In this document: positions 55,174 through 63,993 of the stretch, piece after piece
Layout: every line of letters starts with the position of its first letter
Position numbering within the stretch: the first letter of the stretch is position 1
DNA from: Roseobacter sp.
GTDB taxonomy: Bacteria > Pseudomonadota > Alphaproteobacteria > Rhodobacterales > Rhodobacteraceae
Reading direction: 5' to 3'
Assembly (NCBI GenBank): GCA_015665415.1
Contig: JADFAE010000014.1
Coordinates: 186,001 to 250,000, forward strand
Length of the DNA stretch: 64,000 nucleotides
Translations under genes and position numbers: made by a program
The notes under the pieces: generated by a model
The model's input: the letters and a program-made list of their open reading frames with translations, nothing else
What the model was told of the DNA's origin: nothing
The model's database searches: none

Positions 55174-56682
55174 GTGCGAACCTTGCCACCGTTCCCCAGC
55201 CTGCGCAGCTTTCTGAGTTGGTGCGATGAAACAGAGCAGCTTCACCCTGTGTCAGAAGCGGTACCGGTCCGCCACAAGATGACAGCTGTTCATCGCAACA
55301 TACTGGAGCGCTGCGGGCCTGTTTTGCGCTTTGACCATCCTGTGCTGGAGGATGGCACTGCCGCAGACATACCCGTTGTGGTCAATCTGTTTGGGACTGC
55401 CGAGCGCGTCGCCGCCGGACTGGGAATAACCCTGAACGAAGTCGATGAGCTGGGGGCTTTCCTCGCGGCTCTCAGGGCCCCGACGCCACCAGACGGGTTA
55501 CGCGATACCCTGTCTCGTTGGCCAATGCTGAAAGCCGCCCTGGCAACGCGGCCAAAGATCATCAAATCGGCGCCCGCCCAGCAAACCGTTCTGGAAGGGG
55601 CGGATATTGATCTGGTGGCTCTTCCCGTTCAGACCCATTGGCCGGGGGACGCGGGACCGCTGATCACATGGCCAGTGGTCATCACCCGACCGTTTGGCTC
55701 TAAACAGGAGGACGTCGCAGCCTATAATGCAGGGGTTTACCGGGCGCAGGTTATTGGGCGCGACAAAGTAATCATGCGCTGGTTGCCGCATCGGGGCGGC
55801 GCCGCGCATCACCGGTCCTGGACGCAGCAGGGCGAAAAAACACCCATCGCCATCGCCCTGGGGGCCGATCCTGCAACCCTGCTCTCGGCCGCACTGCCTT
55901 TGCCAGAAACCGTGTCAGAGCTGACCTTTGCAGGCGCCATTAACGGGCTGCGCCCACGACTTGTCGCGGCTGAATCGGTGCCCTTGATGGTTCCGGCGGA
56001 GGCCGAAATCATTCTTGAGGGCTGGGTTTCCCCCACAGAGACCGCCCCTGAAGGCCCCTTTGGTGATCACACAGGGTATTACAACAATGCCGAGCCTTTT
56101 CCCGTCATGCAGGTCACGGCTGTGACCCATCGAAACAAACCGCTCTATTTGTCGACATACACGGGTCGCCCACCGGATGAGCCTGCGATTATCGGAGAGG
56201 TGTTCAACCGCCTCGCTTTGCCGACCATTCGCGGACAAATCCCCGAGATCCACGATCTTTGGCTGCCGCCCGCAGCCTGTTCCTACCGGATGGCAGTGGC
56301 AAGTATCGACAAGCGCTACCCCGGTCAGGCCCGCCGGGTGATGATGGCGCTTTGGGGAATGTTGCCCCAATTCAGCTATACCAAGATGCTCATCATTGTA
56401 GATCCCGACATTGACATCAGAAACTGGGATGACATCGCCTGGGCCCTGGCCACCCGGATGGAGCCGTCCCGGGATGTGATGCAGCTGGAGGACACTCCGA
56501 TGGACTACCTCGATTTTGCTTCCCCACGCCCCGGGCTCGCGGGGAAGATGGGCATTGATGCCACAATAAAAATCGACAGCGAAACCACCCGGGACTGGGG
56601 AGAGGTCATGAAAACGTCACAAGAGGACGCAGATTTTGCCAGCGATCTGATCGCGCGCCTGATGCCGGAGGTGACGGCATGA
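55174..56682 (+). CDS. ubiD: UbiD family prenylated-FMN decarboxylase
   Basis: A 502-residue decarboxylase of the UbiD type. Family segments include the prFMN/metal-binding region (PFGDHTGYYNN with the preceding EGPF) and LYLSTYTGRPPDEPAIIGEVFNRLA. In ubiquinone synthesis UbiD removes the ring carboxylate. A GTG at 55174 is the start. It overlaps ubiX by 4 bp. A second, aerobic copy is usual elsewhere in such genomes, so this could be a low-oxygen isoform. Confidence 0.9.
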   Translation: MRTLPPFPSLRSFLSWCDETEQLHPVSEAVPVRHKMTAVHRNILERCGPVLRFDHPVLEDGTAADIPVVVNLFGTAERVAAGLGITLNEVDELGAFLAALRAPTPPDGLRDTLSRWPMLKAALATRPKIIKSAPAQQTVLEGADIDLVALPVQTHWPGDAGPLITWPVVITRPFGSKQEDVAAYNAGVYRAQVIGRDKVIMRWLPHRGGAAHHRSWTQQGEKTPIAIALGADPATLLSAALPLPETVSELTFAGAINGLRPRLVAAESVPLMVPAEAEIILEGWVSPTETAPEGPFGDHTGYYNNAEPFPVMQVTAVTHRNKPLYLSTYTGRPPDEPAIIGEVFNRLALPTIRGQIPEIHDLWLPPAACSYRMAVASIDKRYPGQARRVMMALWGMLPQFSYTKMLIIVDPDIDIRNWDDIAWALATRMEPSRDVMQLEDTPMDYLDFASPRPGLAGKMGIDATIKIDSETTRDWGEVMKTSQEDADFASDLIARLMPEVTA

Positions 56683-57296
56683 CAGCGCCGCGTGTTGTGC
56701 TGGGGGTGGCGGGCGCCTCTGGGGCTGCTCTGGGGCTCTCGGTTGCCCGCCAGTTGGTGGCTTTGGGTGCAGAAATTGAACTTGTTGTCAGCGCCGCCGC
56801 AGAACGGACATTGACTGAGGAATGCGGGGCAGAGGCGCTGAACACCCTGCAAACACAGGCGACCCGTTGTCACCCCCAGTCCAATATAGGGGCCAGCATC
56901 GCCTCGGGTTCGGTTCCGGTCTCCGGCATGATTGTAGCTCCCTGTTCGATGCGATCTCTGGCCGCAATTGCGCAGGGTCTGGACGACAACCTTCTGACCC
57001 GTGCCGCAGGCGTGCAGCTCAAGGAGCGCCGTCGACTGGTGTTATTGACCCGCGAAGCGCCTCTGACTTTGGCTCATCTTCGAAACATGATAGCCGCAAC
57101 CGAGCTCGGAGCAATCATTTTGCCGCCAGTACCCGCCTTCTATCTAAAACCGGTCAGTATCTCAGATATCATTGATCAGATTGCAGCACGCGCGATTGAC
57201 CTATTGGGAGTTTCAACGCCTGTCGCGGGACAATGGGCTGAGCCGAATGAAGAGTGTCGACCAGATCAGATGAATGGCCGCTTTCAGGAAGCTTAA
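56679..57296 (+). CDS. ubiX: UbiX flavin prenyltransferase
   Basis: A 205-residue flavin prenyltransferase that makes the prenylated-FMN cofactor of UbiD. The FMN-binding start VLGVAGASGAALGLSVAR and PCSMRSLAAIAQGLDDNLLTRAA with the following REAPLTLAHLRNM are the usual UbiX segments. The last 25 residues, Glu/Arg-rich, extend past the fold. It overlaps ubiD. Confidence 0.94.
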   Translation: MTAPRVVLGVAGASGAALGLSVARQLVALGAEIELVVSAAAERTLTEECGAEALNTLQTQATRCHPQSNIGASIASGSVPVSGMIVAPCSMRSLAAIAQGLDDNLLTRAAGVQLKERRRLVLLTREAPLTLAHLRNMIAATELGAIILPPVPAFYLKPVSISDIIDQIAARAIDLLGVSTPVAGQWAEPNEECRPDQMNGRFQEA

Positions 57297-57519
57297 CAGA
57301 AGTTTTGCAGTTGCTGCATCCGGGAGGTAGGGCGTCCAATCAATGACTGCTTTGGGCTGGCAACAGCCATTAAGATCAGAAAGCAAAAGTCTCTTTGATC
57401 CAAGGCGGCACTCGGCCAATACACGACCCCTATGCCCGCTGATTGGTTTTCTCTCCCCCTCTGGACCTCCCTGCCCTTGTTCCCTATATAAACAGTCGGA
57501 TTAACTGTCAGGGATCGAC

Positions 57520-57882
57520 ATGACCAACGCTTCCGAACCGCTTGAAGGCACGCCCCTCATTGCCCCGTCTTCCGTTGAGCACCCGCTGTACGAGCAGGTC
57601 GCAGATGCTTGCAAATCGGTCTATGACCCTGAAATTCCGGTCAATATCTATGAGCTGGGCCTGATCTACACCATCGACATCAATGAAGAAAACGATGTGC
57701 AGATCATCATGACCCTGACCGCCCCCGGCTGCCCCGTCGCCGGTGAGATGCCAGGCTGGATCGTCGATGCGGTTTCCCCGGTAGCCGGAGTAAAATCCGT
57801 CAATGTCGACATCACCTGGGAGCCGCCCTGGGGCATGGAAATGATGTCGGACGAGGCCCGCCTGGAACTGGGCTTCATGTAG
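57520..57882 (+). CDS. sufT: SUF-associated MIP18-family Fe-S assembly protein
   Basis: A 120-residue DUF59/MIP18 protein. The family signature is DPEIPVNIYELGLIY, with the conserved Cys in TAPGCPVAGEMPGWI. Members help mature Fe-S proteins; in Rhodobacterales it usually accompanies suf genes, none of which are seen here. A strong terminator follows. Confidence 0.93.
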   Translation: MTNASEPLEGTPLIAPSSVEHPLYEQVADACKSVYDPEIPVNIYELGLIYTIDINEENDVQIIMTLTAPGCPVAGEMPGWIVDAVSPVAGVKSVNVDITWEPPWGMEMMSDEARLELGFM

Positions 57883-57940
57883 GTCCTGCTGCGGCCAGCC
57901 ATTCCGGCAGGCACCTCAGAGGTCACAAAAGCTTCACCGG

Positions 57941-57981
57941 ATCGCGGCAAAGGGGTTACCTTTTGCCGCGATTTCTTTTTT
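57941..57981 (+). terminator. Rho-independent terminator of the sufT-like gene
   Basis: ATCGCGGCAAA (57941-57951) pairs perfectly with TTTGCCGCGAT (57962-57972) around a 10-base loop, followed by TTCTTTTTT. Confidence 0.9.
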
Positions 57982-58009
57982 GCAATTCATTTCAACGGAG
58001 ATTTCACTG

Positions 58010-59239
58010 GTGAAACACCTTCTGTCCCATTCGCTGCTGGCCGGCCTCGCACTGGGCTCTGCCGCCCAGGCCCTCGACACAGCTGCCATAGACACAGGCC
58101 TCAGCTATGGTCCCCGACCGGCCTATCTGATCAATCAGCTGCCCGAGGGCCCCCTGAAAGACAGGCTGCAATCCTGCGCCGGACAGACACCCAGCCGCAG
58201 CCTCTTCTCCATTGGTCATCGCGGCGCGCCGCTGATGTTTCCCGAACATACCGTCGAATCCAATGTCGCGGCGGCCCAGATGGGGGCTGGCATTCTGGAA
58301 TGCGACGTGACCTTTACCCAGGATCACGAATTGATCTGCCGTCATGCCCAGAATGATCTCGCAACCACCACCAATATTCTGACCACCGATCTGGCCGAAA
58401 CCTGCATCACTCCCTTTAGCCCCGCCACCGCTGATGCCCCTGCCCGCGCCGAATGCCGCAGCTCGGATATCACCCTGGCGCAGTTTCGCAGCCTGCAGCC
58501 CAAGATGGACAGCTTTGACAAATCGGCACAAAGCCCGCAGGCGGCCCAGGGCGGCACCGCCCCCTGGCGCAGCACGCTATTTGCCGAGGGCGCCACCAGC
58601 ATGACCCATGCGGAATCGATCGCGCTGTTCCGCAGCCTGGGCGCAAAATTCACCCCCGAACTGAAATCTCCCGCCGTGGAAATGCCGCATAACGGCTTTT
58701 CCATGCAGGATTACGCGCAGAAGATGATCGACGAATATAAGGCTGCAGGCGTCCCCGCCTCAGATGTTTGGCCGCAGAGTTTTGACCCCGAAGTGGTGAA
58801 ATATTGGATCGAAAATGAGCCCGAGTTCGGCAAACAGGCGGTTCTGCTGGATGGCCGCTACAGTCTAGACACCCCCTTGGATCCGATGGATCCCGCCAGT
58901 TTTCACCCCACGATGCAAGAACTGGCAGACATGGGCATCACCTATATCGCCCCACCGATGTGGTTTCTGGTCACCGAAGACAGAGGCAAAATGGTGCCCT
59001 CTGCCTACGCCAAGGAAGCCAAGTCCGTGGGTCTCAAGCTGATCACCTGGACACTTGAACGCTCTGGTTCGCTGACCGATGGCGGCGGCTGGTACTTTCA
59101 AAGCGTGACCCCTGCGGTGCAAAATGGCTCCAGCTACTACCAGATCCTCGATGTCCTGGCCCAGGAGGTCGAAATCGAAGGCATTTTCTCGGACTGGCCC
59201 GCCACGGTCACCTATTATGCAAATTGCATGGGTCTGTAA
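58010..59239 (+). CDS. Secreted glycerophosphodiester phosphodiesterase
   Basis: A 409-residue periplasmic GDPD. A Sec signal (about residues 1-22, HLLSHSLLAGLALGSAAQA) leads to a TIM barrel with the catalytic pattern IGHRGAPLMFPEHTVESNVAA (HR and E), then ECDVTFTQDHELICRHAQNDL. It releases glycerol-3-phosphate from deacylated phospholipids. A GTG at 58010 is chosen because CGGAG lies upstream and the signal peptide starts there. Confidence 0.9.
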   Translation: MKHLLSHSLLAGLALGSAAQALDTAAIDTGLSYGPRPAYLINQLPEGPLKDRLQSCAGQTPSRSLFSIGHRGAPLMFPEHTVESNVAAAQMGAGILECDVTFTQDHELICRHAQNDLATTTNILTTDLAETCITPFSPATADAPARAECRSSDITLAQFRSLQPKMDSFDKSAQSPQAAQGGTAPWRSTLFAEGATSMTHAESIALFRSLGAKFTPELKSPAVEMPHNGFSMQDYAQKMIDEYKAAGVPASDVWPQSFDPEVVKYWIENEPEFGKQAVLLDGRYSLDTPLDPMDPASFHPTMQELADMGITYIAPPMWFLVTEDRGKMVPSAYAKEAKSVGLKLITWTLERSGSLTDGGGWYFQSVTPAVQNGSSYYQILDVLAQEVEIEGIFSDWPATVTYYANCMGL

Positions 59240-59364
59240 GCAGCTGGAACACCAAACCTTCACGGCGCGGGCCCAATCCTCTTGTGGCCCGTTTTGCGCC
59301 TCCCCTCTTGAGCCCGGCCCGCTGCAGGCCTAGATAGGAGATAACGCGCGCATTGGAGACATAC

Positions 59365-59724
59365 ATGTTCGGCATTCCCGGCAAACAGGCTGTGACACTC
59401 ACCCCACGGGCTGCGGCCCAGATCACCAAGCTGATGGCCAGCGGTGGCCATGCGGGCCTGCGCATCGGCGTCAAAAAGGGCGGCTGTGCCGGCATGGAAT
59501 ACACCATGGAATATGTCGATGAGGCCACTCAGAACGATGAGGTGGTCGAACAGGATGGTGCAAAAGTTCTGATTGCCCCAATGGCGCAGATGTTCCTCTT
59601 TGGCACCGAAATCGACTATGAGACCTCGCTGCTGGAAAGCGGGTTCAAATTCAACAACCCCAATGTTGCGGATGCCTGTGGCTGTGGCGAATCCATCAGC
59701 TTCAAGGATGTTTCCAGCCTCTGA
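59365..59724 (+). CDS. HesB/IscA-type Fe-S carrier
   Basis: A 119-residue A-type carrier. The three ligand Cys are C41 (GGCAGMEYTM), C105 and C107 (ACGCGES), with standard spacing. It may be SufA, IscA or ErpA-type; the sequence alone does not settle which. The ATG at 59365 has GGAG upstream. A terminator follows within 30 bp. Confidence 0.92.
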   Translation: MFGIPGKQAVTLTPRAAAQITKLMASGGHAGLRIGVKKGGCAGMEYTMEYVDEATQNDEVVEQDGAKVLIAPMAQMFLFGTEIDYETSLLESGFKFNNPNVADACGCGESISFKDVSSL

Positions 59725-59752
59725 CCTGCTGGTCTGGTATGACGGCACCAAG

Positions 59753-59782
59753 AAAGGCTGGGCTTCCCCAGCCTTTTTCTTT
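59753..59782 (+). terminator. Rho-independent terminator of the A-type carrier gene
   Basis: AAAGGCTGGG (59753-59762) pairs perfectly with CCCAGCCTTT (59767-59776) around CTTC, followed by TTCTTTG. Confidence 0.9.
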
Positions 59783-59845
59783 GCCTGATTGCCCCTCAAA
59801 GCCGCGGGTGCTACCACGGCACAAAGGTTCAAGAGGGAGCATAAG

Positions 59846-60595
59846 ATGCGGCAGAAACTGGCAGCAGGCAATTGGAAGATGAACGGCACAGGCACCGCCC
59901 TGGCAGAGCTTGAAATTCTGACGCAGGCCCATGGTCACTCCGGTGCGCAGATCCTGATCTGCCCCCCCGCCACCTTGCTTGCCCCTGCAGCACAGATCAC
60001 CAAAACCACAGCCATTGCCCTTGGCGGCCAGGACTGCCACGCCGCCGCCTCAGGGGCCCATACCGGTGATATCTCTGCCGAGATGCTCAAGGACGCCGGG
60101 GCCACCGCCGTCATTCTGGGCCATTCGGAACGGCGCGCCGACCATGGTGAGACCAGTGACATGGTCTGCGCCAAAACTTCAGCGACCTGGCACGCAGGCC
60201 TCACCGCGGTGGTCTGTCTCGGCGAAACCCTGGACCAGCGCGAGGCGGGTGAGACCCTGGCCGTCATTGGCAGCCAACTCGCAGCCTCCCTGCCCGATGG
60301 GGCCAGTGGCAGCAATACCGTGATCGCCTATGAGCCAGTCTGGGCCATCGGCACCGGCAAGGTCCCGACATTGGAACAGATCGCCGAAGTCCATGACTTC
60401 CTGCGCGCAGAGCTCAGCACCCGTTTGGGCGCAGAGACCGCTAATGCCATCCGCCTGCTCTACGGTGGTTCGGTCAAACCCGGCAATGCCGCAGAGATCT
60501 TTGCCACCTCCAACGTCGACGGTGCACTGGTGGGCGGCGCCAGCCTCAAGGCCTCGGATTTCTCCCCCATCATCGCTGCCCTCGAGGCCAGTTAA
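59846..60595 (+). CDS. tpiA: Triosephosphate isomerase
   Basis: A 249-residue TIM-barrel enzyme interconverting dihydroxyacetone phosphate and glyceraldehyde 3-phosphate. AGNWKMNGT (Asn/Lys), ILGHSERR (catalytic His) and [14 protein letters not shown] (catalytic Glu, then the loop-6 region) are all present, with [12 protein letters not shown] at the phosphate site. The ATG at 59846 begins the fold; the longer frame is rejected. Confidence 0.96.
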   Translation: MRQKLAAGNWKMNGTGTALAELEILTQAHGHSGAQILICPPATLLAPAAQITKTTAIALGGQDCHAAASGAHTGDISAEMLKDAGATAVILGHSERRADHGETSDMVCAKTSATWHAGLTAVVCLGETLDQREAGETLAVIGSQLAASLPDGASGSNTVIAYEPVWAIGTGKVPTLEQIAEVHDFLRAELSTRLGAETANAIRLLYGGSVKPGNAAEIFATSNVDGALVGGASLKASDFSPIIAALEAS

Positions 60596-60608
60596 CACAG
60601 TCTCCCGG

Positions 60609-60670
60609 TTTCATTTGGCCCCAAATATCCCGGGGGAGCGCGCCCAAAGGGCGCGTGGGGGCAGCGCCCC
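60609..60670. repeat. Dispersed roseobacter-type repeat, copy 2
   Basis: TTTCATTTGGCCC, AAATATCCCGGGGG and AGCGCG repeat the core seen at 9917-9965; here the hairpin is GCGCGCCC aaa GGGCGCG, then GGGGCAGCGCCCC. It starts just after the tpiA stop. Confidence 0.75.
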
Positions 60671-60693
60671 TGCTCCACCCACAAATGATGCAA

Positions 60694-60721
60694 AAAACGC
60701 CCCGGATCTCCGGGGCGTTTT
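60694..60721. terminator. Bidirectional terminator between tpiA and dctM
   Basis: AAAACGCCCCGG (60694-60705) pairs perfectly with CCGGGGCGTTTT (60710-60721) around ATCT, with runs of T on both strands. The genes are convergent. Confidence 0.92.
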
Positions 60722-60745
60722 CTATTTCTGGCACCAATACTCACA

Positions 60746-62164
60746 CTAGTTGGTTATGATCTCCGGCCCCATCAGCGCATTGGGGATCAGGGTGCTGAGC
60801 CATGGAATATAGGTCACCATGATCAAGAAGACAAAAAGCACCGCAAGGAAGGGCAAGGCCGCCCGCACCACCGCCATCATCGGCATGCCCGCGACCCCGG
60901 AGGTGACAAAGAGGTTGAGCCCAACCGGCGGAGTGATCATACCGATCTCCATATTGACCACCATGATGATGCCCAGATGGATCGGATCGATGCCCAGCTC
61001 CATGGCGATCGGGAACACCAGCGGCGCCACGATGACCAACAGACCCGAAGGCTCCATGAACTGGCCGCCGATCAGCAGGATCACATTGACCACCACCAGG
61101 AACATCACCGGCCCAAAGCCTGCCGACAGCATCGCATTGGCGATATGCTGCGGCACTTGCTCATCCGTTAGAACATGCTTCAGGATCAAGGCATTGGCGA
61201 TCACAAACATCAGCGTCACCGTCAGCTTACCCGCATCAAACAAGGCTTTCTTGGTGTCCGGATGGGCCCAGACCGACAGCAAGGCCATCGGCGCCTGCAA
61301 GACCGAACGGCGCGGGCGCTCCTCGGTTTCGGCCAGCGGCCCCATATCGCGATAGACAAAAGTGGCAACAAAGAAGGCATAGACCGAGGCCACAGCCGCC
61401 GCTTCGGTTGGGGTAAAGATCGCGTCCTCTTTGTAGACACCCAGTTCAACCGAATACCAGGGATAGCCATAGATGCCGACCATGATGATCACGATCAGGA
61501 ACAAGCCCCAAAAGGCCTCGCGAAAGGATGCACCGACTTCGCCCCAGCCGGCCCAGGTGCCCTTGGGCATGTTCTTGATCCGGGCAATCACATAGATCGT
61601 CACCATCAACATGATACCCGCCAATAGACCCGGAATGATGCCCGCTAGGAACATCCGGCCCACCGAGACATCCACCGAGGCAGCATAGACCACCATGACA
61701 ATCGAGGGTGGGATCAGGATCCCCAGCGTCCCGGCGTTACAGATCACCCCTGCGGCAAACTCCTTAGTATATCCCGCCTGGCGCATCGCCGCGATCACGA
61801 TAGAGCCAATGGCCACCACGGTCGCCGGCGAGGATCCGGACAGTGCCGCAAACATCATACAGGCAAAGACGCCGGCGATGGCCAGCCCGCCCTGGAAATG
61901 CCCGACACAGGCGATGGAAAAACGAATGATCCGCTGCGCCACACCGCCCGTCGACATAAAGGTTGAGGCCAGGATGAAAAACGGAATCGCCAGCAGGGTG
62001 AAATGCCCCTCAAAGGCTTCAAACAGGGTGCCTGCCACGCTCGCCAGCGAGCTGTCCGAATAGATCAGCAGAAACAGAACCGAGCTGAGCCCCAGGGAGA
62101 CTGCAATCGGCACCCCGATCAGCATCAACCCGATAACCATGGCAAAAAGAAAAATCACGTCCAT
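60746..62164 (-). CDS. dctM: TRAP transporter large permease DctM
   Basis: A 472-residue inner-membrane protein with about 12 helices, the transport subunit of a TRAP system. Typical segments are LAIPFFILASTFMSTGGVAQRI and LIPPSIVMVVYAASVDVS. Its start ATG overlaps the dctQ stop (TGATG). With DctQ and the soluble DctP it imports a carboxylate-type solute with Na+ or H+. Confidence 0.95.
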   Translation of the reverse strand: MDVIFLFAMVIGLMLIGVPIAVSLGLSSVLFLLIYSDSSLASVAGTLFEAFEGHFTLLAIPFFILASTFMSTGGVAQRIIRFSIACVGHFQGGLAIAGVFACMMFAALSGSSPATVVAIGSIVIAAMRQAGYTKEFAAGVICNAGTLGILIPPSIVMVVYAASVDVSVGRMFLAGIIPGLLAGIMLMVTIYVIARIKNMPKGTWAGWGEVGASFREAFWGLFLIVIIMVGIYGYPWYSVELGVYKEDAIFTPTEAAAVASVYAFFVATFVYRDMGPLAETEERPRRSVLQAPMALLSVWAHPDTKKALFDAGKLTVTLMFVIANALILKHVLTDEQVPQHIANAMLSAGFGPVMFLVVVNVILLIGGQFMEPSGLLVIVAPLVFPIAMELGIDPIHLGIIMVVNMEIGMITPPVGLNLFVTSGVAGMPMMAVVRAALPFLAVLFVFLIMVTYIPWLSTLIPNALMGPEIITN

Positions 62165-62844
62165 CAATCTTCTCCCTCGGTCGCGCGCGCCCGGGCTTCG
62201 TCCAACTCATCTTCAACCTCGTGGCTGGCGACCAACCGGTCAGCCTCCCCGCGCAGCACCTGCAGGGTTGCCTGCGCAAAGCGGAACACCAGCAGCAGCA
62301 TCGACAGCGGCAACACCAGATAGGGCACCACTTTCGGCAGTTTTTCATAGGAATCGCCGTAATTGATCAGGTCTTCGAGAAACCGGAAGATCCCAACCAT
62401 GGGCACATCCTGCACCTCATAGAAACTTTGCGAACGGGCCTTGAAATCAAACCCGGTTGGGAACCAACGTCCCGAGGTGGGCGGCAGATCCGCAAAAACC
62501 GCCCAATAGTCAAAGGCGCCCTTGAGCAGCAGCAAGGAGAAGACAAGACAGCAGAGCGCCGCAATCAGCGCCACCACTTTGCGCGGCCCAGGGCTGAGAA
62601 TATTGACAATGGCATCGACGCCGAGATGCGCATGGGTCTTGACCGCATAGGCCGCGCCCAAAAGCACCAGCCAGGCAAACAGGAAGACCGTCAGCTCCAG
62701 CGCCCAGAGAATGTTGGAATTAAAGGCGAAACGCGCAATCACATTGGCAAATGTAATCAGTGTCATCAGCCCCAAAAGCAGGGCGATCAGCGTTTCTTCC
62801 AGCGAGTTGATAAACCCAGACGGGCCGGTTCTTGCCCCCGACAT
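62164..62844 (-). CDS. dctQ: TRAP transporter small permease DctQ
   Basis: A 226-residue protein with four hydrophobic helices and an insertion of about 50 residues between helices 3 and 4, longer than the usual DctQ of 160-200. The ALELTVFLFAWLVLLGAAYAVKTHAHLGVD segment is the DctQ core. The C-terminus is acidic. The frame is open to 62901; ATG at 62844 is preferred. It lies between dctP and dctM. Confidence 0.9.
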   Translation of the reverse strand: MSGARTGPSGFINSLEETLIALLLGLMTLITFANVIARFAFNSNILWALELTVFLFAWLVLLGAAYAVKTHAHLGVDAIVNILSPGPRKVVALIAALCCLVFSLLLLKGAFDYWAVFADLPPTSGRWFPTGFDFKARSQSFYEVQDVPMVGIFRFLEDLINYGDSYEKLPKVVPYLVLPLSMLLLVFRFAQATLQVLRGEADRLVASHEVEDELDEARARATEGED

Positions 62845-62950
62845 AATGGTCACCCCGATTTTTGCATGAGTTTGAAAAAGGCACAGGCGGCGGATCCCCA
62901 CGCCGCCTGCAAACCAGGGCGTTCTCAGTCAGTCACCGGCGCCCCGGATG

Positions 62951-62972
62951 CGACCCGCCTCGCGGCGGGTCG
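62951..62972 (-). other. Intercistronic hairpin between dctP and dctQ
   Basis: CGACCCGCC (62951-62959) pairs perfectly with GGCGGGTCG (62964-62972) around TCGC. It lies 20 bp past the dctP stop with no U-tract, so it probably stabilises the dctP message or limits read-through, giving more binding protein than permease. Confidence 0.6.
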
Positions 62973-62991
62973 GCTTTAGGCTATCAAAGGT

Positions 62992-63993
62992 TTAGAAGCC
63001 GGCGTTGATGGCCTGAGCTGCGTCGATCTTATCCTGACCCACGTCACTGGCGAACTGGTCCCAAACCGGTTTCATGGTGTCGACCCAGGCCTGACGCTGC
63101 TCGGCGCTCAGACTGCGCACTTCACCGCCAGCCGCGATGATGGCGTCTTTGGCTTCGCCGTTCACTTGGGTGGATTCCGCATTGCGGGTCTCGGTCACTT
63201 CCCCAAGGATCTGCAGGAACTGTTCGCGCACGGGCGCGTCCAGGCTTTCCAGCCAGTCGACATTGGTCACAACCAAGTAGTCGATGATGCCGTGGTTGGT
63301 TTCGGTGATACCATCCTGAACTTCAAAGAACTTCTTGCCGTAGATGTTGGACCAGGTGTTTTCCTGACCATCGACAACACCCTGCTGCAGCGCGCCATAC
63401 ACTTCCGAGAACGCCATCTTCTGCGGGCTGCCCCCGATGGCTTCCATCTGCGCCACCAGCACGTCCGAAGACTGCACCCGGAACTTCAGACCATTGGCAT
63501 CGGTCGGCGCAACCAGAGGAACATTTGCCGACATCTGCTTCATGCCATTGTGCCAATAGGCCAGCCCCTGCAACCCACGGCGCTGCATGCTGTCCAGCAA
63601 GGCCTGACCGTCGGCGGAGGCCTGGAAGGCGTCCACGGCATCGATGTTCTTGAACATGAAGGGCAGATCGAAGAGACGGAACTCTTTGGTGAATTTCTCG
63701 AACTTCGACAGCGAGGGCGCGGCCAGCTGGACATCGCCCTGCAGCATCGCCTCAAGGACCTTGTTGTCGTTGTATAGCGTCGAGTTCGGGTAGACTTCCA
63801 GGCACATGGTGCCGTTCATCTCGTCATTGATGCGCTGTTCCAGCAGCGAAGCCGCAATCCCTTTGGGGTGTTTGTCGGTATTGGTCACATGGCTGAACTT
63901 GACGACGATTTCGCCTTCGTCACAGCCCGCCTGAGCAGCACCAGCGGTTACGGTCAGCGCCATTGCGGTGGCGGCAGCAGTCATAAGTTTCAT
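62992..63993 (-). CDS. dctP: TRAP transporter substrate-binding protein DctP
   Basis: A 333-residue periplasmic binding protein, complete and starting 7 bases from the window's right edge. A Sec signal (residues 1-22, ending AAQA) precedes the mature protein. Family features are IVVKFSHVTNTDKHPKG, the carboxylate-binding Arg in GLKFRVQSSDVLVAQ, and EVYGALQQGVVDGQENTWSNI. The ligand is probably a dicarboxylate or similar acid. Confidence 0.94.
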   Translation of the reverse strand: MKLMTAAATAMALTVTAGAAQAGCDEGEIVVKFSHVTNTDKHPKGIAASLLEQRINDEMNGTMCLEVYPNSTLYNDNKVLEAMLQGDVQLAAPSLSKFEKFTKEFRLFDLPFMFKNIDAVDAFQASADGQALLDSMQRRGLQGLAYWHNGMKQMSANVPLVAPTDANGLKFRVQSSDVLVAQMEAIGGSPQKMAFSEVYGALQQGVVDGQENTWSNIYGKKFFEVQDGITETNHGIIDYLVVTNVDWLESLDAPVREQFLQILGEVTETRNAESTQVNGEAKDAIIAAGGEVRSLSAEQRQAWVDTMKPVWDQFASDVGQDKIDAAQAINAGF

